DNA from: Bacillota bacterium
GTDB taxonomy: Bacteria; Bacillota_I; Bacilli_A; MOL361; Turicibacteraceae
Assembly (NCBI GenBank): GCA_003486705.1
Contig: DNGE01000137.1
Location: 1,003 to 7,354, forward strand
Direction: 5' to 3'
Length of the DNA stretch: 6,352 nt
Below are positions 1-5,605 of the stretch, piece after piece. The notes under the pieces are model-generated. The model was not told where the DNA came from. It did no database searches and saw only the letters and a program-made list of their open reading frames with translations. The stretch's first letter is position 1, and the number at the start of each line of letters is the position of its first letter. A program made the position numbers and the translations under genes.

Positions 1-1284
1 TTTATGGCTTTTATGGACAAGTACATCGTACCGATTGCTGTTAAAATCGGTGCACAACGTCACTTAGTTGCGGTTCGTGACGCATTTATCGCAATGATTC
101 CAGTTACAATGATCGGGGCATTTGCAACTTTGATTAACAATTTGCCATCAGACGGATACAAAGCTTTCATGGCGAATGTATTTGGTGAAGGATGGACTCA
201 ATTAGGTGGGGATATCTGGTGGGGAACCATTGCTACGATGGCATTATTCGTTGCAGTATCTGTTCCATACTTCTTAGCAAAATCATATAAAGAAGATGGT
301 TTACAAGCTGGTATGATTTCATTATGTATTTTCTTATTAGCAGCACCACAAGTTGGTGGTGAAGCATGGGGGAATATTAACTGGTTCTACACTGGAACAA
401 GCGCCTTATTTACTGCGATCATTATTGGTTTATTATCTGGTGAAGTATATGTTAAATTATCTAGAATTAAACAAATCACAATTAAAATGCCAGATGGTGT
501 ACCACCAGCAGTTGCTCGTTCATTTGCTAAATTAATTCCAGGGATCTTAACGATTTTAATTTTTGCTATCGTAAGTATGTTAATCCGTTTCGCTGCAGAT
601 GGTCAGTTCATCACAGATTTAATTAACACTTACTTAGCAGCACCATTACGTAATGTTGCAGATAGTTTAGGTGGAGCATTATCAATTGCCTTCTTCGTAC
701 ATATTTTATGGGTATTTGGATTACACGGGTCTAATATTGCATTAGGTATTACAAAACCTTTAACAATGGACTTAGGATCTTACAATGCAACTTTAGCTCA
801 ACAAGGAGCGACTGATGGATACCATGTTATGGCTGGTGCCTTCTTCGATGCATTCGTATACATGGGTGGAGCAGGTTTATGTATCGGTTTAATCATTGCG
901 TTAATGATTGCAGGTCGTCGTCGTAAAGATATGATCGCTTTAGGAACATTACCAGCATGCTTTAATATCAATGAACCAATCATCTTCGGTTTACCAATCG
1001 TAATGAACCCTGTATTTATGATTCCATTTATCTTAGCACCATTAGTTGCAACTGTTGTTTCTTACTTAGCAATTCAATGGGGATGGGTCCCACCTGTAAT
1101 TATGCCTGAAATTCCTTGGGTAACACCACCAATCTTCGGGGGAGCTATGGCGGTTGGACACTGGTCTGGAGGGGTATTATCATTCGTTAATATCTTAATC
1201 TCAGTTGTGATTTATCTTCCATTCGTTGCTTTATCTGAGCGCATTGATTTAAAACGTGCACAAGAAGAAGCTTCAGCTAAATAA
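1..1284 (+). CDS. celB: PTS lactose/cellobiose/chitobiose-family transporter subunit EIIC (5' partial)
   Basis: Membrane channel subunit of a lactose/cellobiose-family phosphotransferase system. It carries a beta-linked disaccharide across the membrane while EIIB phosphorylates it. Numbering from the ATG at position 4 (426 residues), the protein is strongly hydrophobic with about ten membrane segments. The N-terminal signature KIGAQRHLVAVRD (14-26) is typical of the family. The substrate-site motifs are FGLHGSN (238-244, His241) and NINEPIIFGLP (321-331, Glu324). They correspond to the conserved His and Glu reported as substrate-binding in the Bacillus cereus ChbC structure (recalled as His250 and Glu334). 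That offset, the open frame back to base 1 and the absence of a visible ribosome binding site suggest that about ten N-terminal residues lie outside the window. The protein ends in a charged cytoplasmic tail. The nearby deacetylase suggests chitobiose, so chbC would be an equally fair name. Confidence 0.93.
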   Translation, partial: FMAFMDKYIVPIAVKIGAQRHLVAVRDAFIAMIPVTMIGAFATLINNLPSDGYKAFMANVFGEGWTQLGGDIWWGTIATMALFVAVSVPYFLAKSYKEDGLQAGMISLCIFLLAAPQVGGEAWGNINWFYTGTSALFTAIIIGLLSGEVYVKLSRIKQITIKMPDGVPPAVARSFAKLIPGILTILIFAIVSMLIRFAADGQFITDLINTYLAAPLRNVADSLGGALSIAFFVHILWVFGLHGSNIALGITKPLTMDLGSYNATLAQQGATDGYHVMAGAFFDAFVYMGGAGLCIGLIIALMIAGRRRKDMIALGTLPACFNINEPIIFGLPIVMNPVFMIPFILAPLVATVVSYLAIQWGWVPPVIMPEIPWVTPPIFGGAMAVGHWSGGVLSFVNILISVVIYLPFVALSERIDLKRAQEEASAK

Positions 1285-1296
1285 TAATTAACAGTA

Positions 1297-1339
1297 AAGG
1301 CAGAGCGAGCGTTTGCTCGCTTCTGCTTTATTATTATTA
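1297..1339 (+). terminator. Intrinsic terminator-like hairpin between EIIC and the glycosidase
   Basis: A stem of 14 pairs (1297-1310 with 1315-1329, one bulged T at 1322, one G-T wobble) closes a GTTT loop. The core GCGAGC/GCTCGC is GC-rich. It is followed by TTATTATTATT, a U-rich but interrupted tract. It begins 12 bases after the EIIC stop codon. Because the downstream genes belong to the same pathway, it more likely acts as a partial terminator or a 3' stabilising hairpin that lowers or uncouples glycosidase expression than as a full operon end. Whether a promoter restarts transcription after it cannot be settled from sequence; I see no convincing -35/-10 pair in 1340-1440. Confidence 0.8.
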
Positions 1340-1346
1340 AAAAGGG

Positions 1347-1452
1347 ATTGAGTGATTGTTGTAGCTACTTTAAAGCGAAAGGAACAGACTTGTCAGAGTT
1401 ATCTTCCTAGTTACCACAGGCATCTCAATAATGAAGAATATAAAAGGAGGGT
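1347..1452 (+). promoter_or_regulatory. Candidate structured mRNA leader of the glycosidase gene
   Basis: Bases 1347-1367 pair with 1408-1429 in a long imperfect hairpin. ATTGAG (1347-1352) pairs with CTCAAT (1424-1429). TG (1353-1354) pairs with CA (1421-1422) across a bulged T. TTGT (1356-1359) pairs with ACAG (1416-1419, one wobble). GTAGCTA (1361-1367) pairs with TAGTTAC (1408-1414, one wobble). That is 19 pairs with one bulge and two mismatches. GGAA (1381-1384) can then stack on TTCC (1404-1407). Separately, ATCTTCCT (1401-1408) can pair over eight positions, two of them wobbles, with AGGAGGGT (1445-1452), which contains the ribosome binding site of the next gene. The two folds compete for 1404-1408, which would suit translational control. 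I recognise no known riboswitch class; function is inferred from pairing alone. Confidence 0.4.
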
Positions 1453-1458
1453 CTTAAC

Positions 1459-2769
1459 ATGAATAAAGGTGTAAAAATTGTAACAATTGGTGGAGGATCA
1501 AGTTATACACCAGAACTTGTAGAAGGATTTATTAAACGTCACGCTGAACTTCCAGTTCGTGAATTATGGTTAGTAGACATTGAACCAGGGCGCGAAAAAT
1601 TAGAAACAGTAGGTGCATTAGCAAAACGTATGGTGAAAAAAGCTGGAATTGACATGACCATTCACTTATCATACGATCGTCGCGAAGCTTTAGAGGGTGC
1701 TGATTTCGTGACAACACAATTACGTGTAGGATTATTAGAAGCGCGTATTAAAGATGAGCGTATTCCATTATCTCACGGTGTTATTGGCCAAGAAACAAAT
1801 GGTGCTGGGGGATTATTTAAAGCGTTACGTACGGTACCAGTTATTTTTGATATCATTAAAGATATTCAAGAATTATGTCCTAATGCATGGTTAATTAACT
1901 TTGCAAATCCTGCTGGAATTATTACAGAAGCGGTTTATCGTTATACTAACTTCAAAAAATTCATCGGATTATGCAATGTTCCGATCGGTGTTAAAAATGG
2001 TTTAGCTGATTTAATGGAAGTTGAAAAAAATCGTATTGAAATGGATTTTGCCGGTCTAAATCACATGGTATACGGATTAAATGCTCGTATTGACGGTAAA
2101 GATGTGACAAAAGAAGCAATTGATAAATTTGTAGAATCTAAAATTAGTATGCAAAATATTAAAGCATTAGATTACAACCCTGAATTTATCAAGGCTTTAG
2201 GATTATTCCCTTGTCCTTATCACCGTTACTACTACAAAACAACAGAAATGTTAGAAGATGAATTAAAAGAATTCGCTAAAGGGGAAACACGTGGTGAAGT
2301 CGTTAAAGCATTAGAAGATAGCTTATTTGAATTATATAAAGATGAAACGTTAGAAATTAAACCACCTCAACTTGAAAAACGTGGAGGGGCTTATTACAGC
2401 GATGCAGCTTGTAATTTAATTTCTTCTATTTATAATGACAAACATGATGTACAAGTTGTTAATACAGTGAACAACGGGGCAATTTGCAACTTCCGTCATG
2501 ATGAAGCAGTAGAAGTTAGCTGTTTAATTACAAAAGAAGGACCTAAACCATTAGCGGTTGGTTATTTACCAGATGCAGTGGACGGATTACTTCGTTCGAT
2601 TAAAACATTTGAAAAATTAGCAGCAAAAGCAGCCGTATTTGGTGATTATAATGCCGCTTTATTAGCGCTTGGAACAAACCCATTAATTCCTTCTGATGAT
2701 TTAGCGAAAACAATCTTAGATGAAATGATGGAAGCACATAAAACATATTTACCTCAATTTACAAAGTAG
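1459..2769 (+). CDS. celF: 6-phospho-beta-glucosidase, glycoside hydrolase family 4 (CelF/ChbF/LicH type)
   Basis: Cytoplasmic enzyme that splits the 6-phosphorylated disaccharide delivered by the PTS. GH4 enzymes work by an unusual redox-elimination mechanism that needs NAD+ and a divalent metal, usually Mn2+. The 436 residues match the family length. Visible motifs are the N-terminal Rossmann nucleotide loop GGGSSYTPEL (11-20), the NPAG segment (150-153), the metal-ligand Cys in CNVP (Cys172), the metal-ligand His in GLNHM (His202), and the YHRYYY segment (254-259), which carries the probable catalytic Tyr. The ATG is preceded by AGGAGGG (1445-1451) at ideal spacing, so the start is secure. 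It is followed after 9 bases by the ChbG-like gene. In chitobiose operons the ChbF enzyme acts after deacetylation; a cellobiose-6-phosphate role cannot be excluded. Expression may be affected by the terminator and the folded leader just upstream. Confidence 0.95.
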   Translation: MNKGVKIVTIGGGSSYTPELVEGFIKRHAELPVRELWLVDIEPGREKLETVGALAKRMVKKAGIDMTIHLSYDRREALEGADFVTTQLRVGLLEARIKDERIPLSHGVIGQETNGAGGLFKALRTVPVIFDIIKDIQELCPNAWLINFANPAGIITEAVYRYTNFKKFIGLCNVPIGVKNGLADLMEVEKNRIEMDFAGLNHMVYGLNARIDGKDVTKEAIDKFVESKISMQNIKALDYNPEFIKALGLFPCPYHRYYYKTTEMLEDELKEFAKGETRGEVVKALEDSLFELYKDETLEIKPPQLEKRGGAYYSDAACNLISSIYNDKHDVQVVNTVNNGAICNFRHDEAVEVSCLITKEGPKPLAVGYLPDAVDGLLRSIKTFEKLAAKAAVFGDYNAALLALGTNPLIPSDDLAKTILDEMMEAHKTYLPQFTK

Positions 2770-2778
2770 GTGGAAGAG

Positions 2779-3510
2779 ATGACAACAATAATTGTAAACG
2801 CAGATGATTTCGGATTAAGCGAAGCCGTAAACTATGGTATTGTATCAGCACATCAACATGGCATTGTGAAGTCAACAACTATGATGGCAAACATGTCAGC
2901 TGTTGAGCATGGACTAGCATTATTAAAACAAAATCCTGAGTTGAAATGTGGGATTCACTTAACGTTAAGTTGTGGTAAGCCAGTGCTTGAAAATTTAAAA
3001 ACGATTGTCGATGAATCGGGGAATTTCCATCGTCGCATCACAAATGAACTCATTGAAACATTTGATATAAATGAAGTGTATGAGGAGTTCAAAGCCCAAA
3101 TTAAGAAACTACAGGACTTAGGGATTGATTTATCACACTTTGATAGTCATCATCACGTTCATACCTTAAAGGGACTAGAACCGGTTATTCGTCGCTTAGT
3201 TGAAGAATACCAACTTCCAATTCGTGGGGGATTTGAATATTCAATGGATTATGATAAAGTGGTTCCTGTTATTGATGCTTTTTATAAAGAAACAGTAGAA
3301 GAAGCGTTCTTTGAGAAAAATTTAAACATGATCGCACAGTATGAATTTGTTGATTTAATGACGCATCCAGCCTTCGTTGATGATGCGTTAGTTCAAACAA
3401 CATCATATGCGCTAGATCGCATTAAGGAACATAAAATCTTAACGGCTGAAACCGTTAAAAATTATTTAACAAAACATAATATTACAATCGGAAGCTATAA
3501 AGCGTTATAA
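2779..3510 (+). CDS. chbG: ChbG/YdjC-family carbohydrate deacetylase (chitooligosaccharide deacetylase)
   Basis: Cytoplasmic metal-dependent deacetylase of the YdjC family. In E. coli ChbG removes one acetyl group from phosphorylated chitobiose so that the glycosidase can act and the operon is induced. With the ATG at 2779 the protein has 243 residues, close to the usual family size. It opens with the hallmark VNADDFGLS (6-14), with Asp9/Asp10 at the active site. Other metal or catalytic motifs are GIHLTLS (58-64, His60), SHFDSHHHVH (119-128) and MTHPAFVDD (194-202). An in-frame GTG at 2770 would add three residues directly after the previous stop, but it has no ribosome binding site. AGGTGG (2768-2773) lies five bases before the ATG at 2779, so that start is preferred. 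The placement between glycosidase and EIIA supports a chitobiose pathway. The exact acetylated substrate is inferred. Confidence 0.9.
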   Translation: MTTIIVNADDFGLSEAVNYGIVSAHQHGIVKSTTMMANMSAVEHGLALLKQNPELKCGIHLTLSCGKPVLENLKTIVDESGNFHRRITNELIETFDINEVYEEFKAQIKKLQDLGIDLSHFDSHHHVHTLKGLEPVIRRLVEEYQLPIRGGFEYSMDYDKVVPVIDAFYKETVEEAFFEKNLNMIAQYEFVDLMTHPAFVDDALVQTTSYALDRIKEHKILTAETVKNYLTKHNITIGSYKAL

Positions 3511-3522
3511 GGAGAGATAACA

Positions 3523-3840
3523 ATGGAAGAAAAAATCATGGAAATTTCATTTAACATTATTGCAACAGCTGGAGATGCTAAAAACTTAGCAATGGAAGCG
3601 ATTCGTGAAAGTAAGCAAGGAAACGTTGATGCAGCAAAAGATTTATTACAACAATCACGTCAAGGATTAGTAAATGCTCACAAATTCCAAACACAATTAA
3701 TTACAGCTGAAGCAAGCGGAGAGAAAACAGCCATGAGCGTTATTTTAGTTCATGCACAAGACCACTTAATGACATCAATGACATTCCAACAATTAGCGGA
3801 AGAAATCGTTGAGTTATACGGTAAAATGGATCAAAAGTAA
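3523..3840 (+). CDS. celC: PTS lactose/cellobiose/chitobiose-family EIIA subunit
   Basis: Soluble phosphocarrier of the same PTS. It accepts phosphate from HPr on a histidine and passes it to EIIB. The 105 residues match the all-alpha, trimeric IIA-Lac family. The active-site motif VHAQDHLM lies at 76-83, with His77 as the expected phosphorylated residue and Asp80 as the expected metal-site residue at the trimer axis. The N-terminal half carries the usual IIATAGDAKNLAMEAI helix (12-27) and NAHKFQTQLI (51-60). AGGAGAG (3510-3516) sits well placed before the ATG at 3523. A second in-frame ATG at 3538 is possible but less well served. The gene starts 12 bases after the deacetylase stop and is last in the operon, with a strong terminator about 50 bases further on. 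The E. coli equivalent is chbA; no EIIB partner is present in the window. Confidence 0.93.
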   Translation: MEEKIMEISFNIIATAGDAKNLAMEAIRESKQGNVDAAKDLLQQSRQGLVNAHKFQTQLITAEASGEKTAMSVILVHAQDHLMTSMTFQQLAEEIVELYGKMDQK

Positions 3841-3888
3841 TAGGATAAAGAGGATTGCCACTCCCGAATACTATTTTTGATATATATA

Positions 3889-3923
3889 AAAGCTCAGATT
3901 CCTGTCGGGATTTGAGCTTTTTT
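3889..3923 (+). terminator. Strong intrinsic terminator ending the PTS operon, probably bidirectional
   Basis: A 14-pair stem (3889-3902 with 3907-3920, two G-T wobbles) has a TGTC loop. The outer arms are AAAGCTCA and TGAGCTTT, and the + strand continues into a run of six T (3918-3923). Read on the minus strand, the same hairpin is followed by TTTTATATAT, so it could also have ended the minus-strand FeoB gene, whose stop codon lies at 3928-3930. Confidence 0.88.
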
Positions 3924-3927
3924 CGAT

Positions 3928-4398
3928 TTAAACCAAACCAAAGATCCGGGCGATTGATGCAAGCATAAAACAGATCAACATCTCCGTAATCGTTGGAATG
4001 ATAAAAGATAGTGCGGACCATTTTAAACTTTGCGTTTCTTTTTTAATCGTTAAACAAGTCGTTGCACAAGGCCAATGCATCAGTGAAAATAACATCACTC
4101 AAACAGCTGTTAACCACGTCCATCCATTAGCGAGAAGCAACGATTTTAACGCCAACAATCATTGATATCCACCATGCTGCCATGGGCCATATAACTCATA
4201 ATAATAAGTGGTAGCACAATTTCATTCGCTGGAAATCCCAAGATAAAGGCCATTAAGATATAGCCATCCATCCCCAACATTTGAGCAAGCGTATTCAAAA
4301 AATTAGCCCAATACGTTAACAAGCTCATATCAGATATCGCGATATTTGCCATCCCCAAAATGACGATCCCAGAGATGTATAAACAATACCTAACATAC
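3928..4398 (-). pseudogene. feoB: Remnant of a FeoB ferrous-iron transporter (C-terminal membrane domain)
   Basis: Reading the minus strand from about 4398 downwards gives a degraded stretch of the FeoB C-terminal transmembrane region. Recognisable blocks in order are GMANIAISDMSLLTYW, MDGYILMAFILGFPANEI, LIIMSYMAHGSMVDIND, then after a frame change LANGWTWLTAV, LFSLMHWPCATTCLTIKKE and the C-terminal ASIARIFGLV before a TAA at 3930-3928. Intact FeoB is about 650-800 residues with an N-terminal G-protein domain. Here only about 155 residues survive. There are two clear lesions: a frameshift near 4156-4160, best explained by one lost T in a short T run after IND, and an in-frame TGA at 4101-4099. 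Similarity fades at about 4390-4400, and the GTPase domain and the start are missing. The remnant is convergent with the PTS operon and shares its terminator. It is very unlikely to make a working product. Confidence 0.87.
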
Positions 4399-4413
4399 AA
4401 GACTAAAATAAAG

Positions 4414-4440
4414 TAAAAGCTCAGACATGCTGAGCGTTTA
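4414..4440 (-). terminator. Weak hairpin, possible leftward terminator
   Basis: GCTCAG (4419-4424) pairs with CTGAGC (4430-4435) around an ACATG loop. On the minus strand the hairpin is followed by TTTTACTTTATTTT, which is U-rich. On the plus strand only GTTTA follows. It sits just beyond the broken end of the FeoB remnant. It may be the former terminator of a lost leftward gene, or a chance six-pair hairpin. Confidence 0.4.
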
Positions 4441-4503
4441 GTTATGATATCCGTTACATATTATGACAAAAATTCAGGACGAAAACGCGACTTGACATTT
4501 TTG

Positions 4504-4512
4504 TGTTACAAT
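4504..4512 (+). promoter_or_regulatory. Probable extended -10 promoter of the choline-kinase-like gene
   Basis: TGTTACAAT (4504-4512) is an extended -10 element (TG, one base, then TACAAT), which would start transcription around 4519, about 25 bases before the ATG. A perfect TTGACA lies at 4492-4497 but only nine bases from TACAAT, too close to act with it. TTGACA could instead pair with GATAAA (4516-4521) at 18 bases. Which -10 is used is not decided by the sequence. Confidence 0.55.
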
Positions 4513-4543
4513 AGAGATAAATGAACATAAAGGGGTGTAATTT

Positions 4544-5419
4544 ATGGAAAATTTGATCAAGGACGTGACAGCAAACGTATTACACGTCGAACCTAATAAT
4601 GTTGAGGTGGCTTACCGATTAATGGGTGGAATGTCTAATTTTATGTATGTGGTTAAAGTCAATGGATTACAATATACATTCCGAATTCCCGGTAAAAATG
4701 CTGAGGTATTTGTTGATCGTGTGGAAGAATTGGAAAATATTAAAAAAGTGGATGTTTTACACATTAATAATAAGACACTTTATTTAGATACAAAAACAGG
4801 CTATAAGCTAGCGGAATATGTTGAAGGGGTACCCTTAAGTGATAAAGAGAACCCAGAGGATTACTTAAATGAGGTTGCCAGTGTGTTAAAAAGGTTACAT
4901 GAATCGAATGTTTCAGCGACAAAGGATTATAATCCAGAGGGGCGTTTAGCTAGTTATGAACAACTTGTTTTAGATTTAAACTTTAAACATGATCCAAAAT
5001 ATGACGAATTAAAATCAGAGTTTTGTACCTATTTGCCAGAACTAAACAAAATTGAAAAAGTGTTTTGTCATAACGATAGCCAAATTTCAAACATAGTGGT
5101 TGAGGGAGAACAAGTCTATTTACTTGATTGGGAATTTGGTGGAAACAATGATCCATTATATGATGTTGCTTGCGTTGGAAATAAAGAGTTTGAATTAGCT
5201 GTTAAATTCTTACCGGTTTATTTAGGTCGCGATCCAAAACCTTCTGAATTTAAGCGTCTTTATGTTTGGCGTGCGTTTCAATGTTTACAATGGCATAATG
5301 TCGCCATGTATAAAGAATTAATTGGGTTAAGCGCTGATCTTGGTGTGGATTTTAAGTTTGTGTCGGGACTTTATTTACAAAAAGCAGAACAGTTTTTAAA
5401 AGATGCGCGTCAGTATTAA
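4544..5419 (+). CDS. Choline/ethanolamine kinase-like phosphotransferase (LicA/APH fold)
   Basis: Cytoplasmic ATP-dependent small-molecule kinase of the protein-kinase-like APH/choline kinase fold, 291 residues. Visible features are a nucleotide-loop-like LMGGMSNFMYVV (26-37), then FRIPGKNAEVFVDRVEE (46-62), which resembles the RxPG...R..E segment of LicA-type choline kinases. The hinge-like LAEYVEG lies at 89-95. The catalytic loop is CHNDSQISN (175-183), with Asp178 as the expected base and Asn183 as metal ligand. The second metal Asp is in LLDWEFGG (193-200, Asp195). AGGGGTG (4531-4537) precedes the ATG at good spacing. The gene stands alone, with its own promoter and a terminator at 5471-5506. 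Choline or ethanolamine phosphorylation for surface decoration or lipid synthesis is the best family guess. Substrate is unproven because the neighbours give no pathway context, so no symbol is assigned. Confidence 0.8.
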   Translation: MENLIKDVTANVLHVEPNNVEVAYRLMGGMSNFMYVVKVNGLQYTFRIPGKNAEVFVDRVEELENIKKVDVLHINNKTLYLDTKTGYKLAEYVEGVPLSDKENPEDYLNEVASVLKRLHESNVSATKDYNPEGRLASYEQLVLDLNFKHDPKYDELKSEFCTYLPELNKIEKVFCHNDSQISNIVVEGEQVYLLDWEFGGNNDPLYDVACVGNKEFELAVKFLPVYLGRDPKPSEFKRLYVWRAFQCLQWHNVAMYKELIGLSADLGVDFKFVSGLYLQKAEQFLKDARQY

Positions 5420-5470
5420 ACACTAAAAAAGTCATGTTTTAATAGTAAAATTAATAAAAATGTGTGGCGG

Positions 5471-5506
5471 AAGAAGTAATCTATGTTAAAGATTGCTTCT
5501 TTTTAT
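5471..5506 (+). terminator. Intrinsic terminator after the kinase-like gene
   Basis: An 11-pair stem (5471-5481 with 5491-5501, one wobble) closes a nine-base loop TATGTTAAA. The 3' arm GATTGCTTCT leads directly into TTTTTATTT. It lies about 50 bases after the stop codon at 5417-5419 and separates this gene from the next promoter. Confidence 0.82.
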
Positions 5507-5561
5507 TTAGTAAGGGGTGAAGTTTTGACAACGCAGTAAGGGTGGATAGTCTAGAAAAAAA

Positions 5562-5570
5562 TGGTATAAT
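5562..5570 (+). promoter_or_regulatory. Extended -10 promoter of the M15 peptidase gene
   Basis: TGGTATAAT (5562-5570) is a perfect extended -10 element (TGnTATAAT). Transcription would start around 5577, about 29 bases before the ATG at 5606. No good -35 sits 16-18 bases upstream. A TTGACA at 5525-5530 is 34 bases away and cannot serve as its -35 box. Confidence 0.65.
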
Positions 5571-5605
5571 ATAAACAAATCGTTATAGTCGTTGTGAGGG
5601 TGTCC

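Noticed and set aside
353..535. Short plus-strand open frame inside the EIIC gene
   Set aside because: Out-of-frame shadow of a well supported conserved membrane protein gene, with no ribosome binding site and no recognisable motif.
798..983. Minus-strand open frame opposite EIIC
   Set aside because: Antisense shadow of the conserved NEPIIFG region of EIIC, with no features of its own.
1344..1395. BglG/LicT-type RAT antiterminator in the EIIC-celF gap
   Set aside because: A GATTGTT match is present, but the rest of the RAT consensus is not. The element lies after the terminator rather than overlapping its 5' arm, so the usual antitermination layout does not apply.
1532..1717. Minus-strand open frame opposite the glycosidase gene
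   Set aside because: Antisense shadow of conserved GH4 coding sequence.
2770..2778. GTG start for the deacetylase immediately after the glycosidase stop
   Set aside because: No ribosome binding site precedes it, while AGGTGG is correctly placed for the ATG at 2779, and YdjC proteins normally begin a few residues before the NADDFG motif.
3740..4021. Minus-strand open frame spanning the EIIA 3' end and the terminator
   Set aside because: It overlaps the EIIA active-site coding region and reads the FeoB remnant in the wrong frame; the correct frame gives the FeoB C-terminus ending at 3928.
4146..4400. A stand-alone 84-residue membrane protein on the minus strand
   Set aside because: Its sequence is plainly internal FeoB (MDGYILMAFILGFPANEI), it begins only at a TTG without a binding site, and the next FeoB segment continues in a shifted frame, so it is part of a pseudogene.
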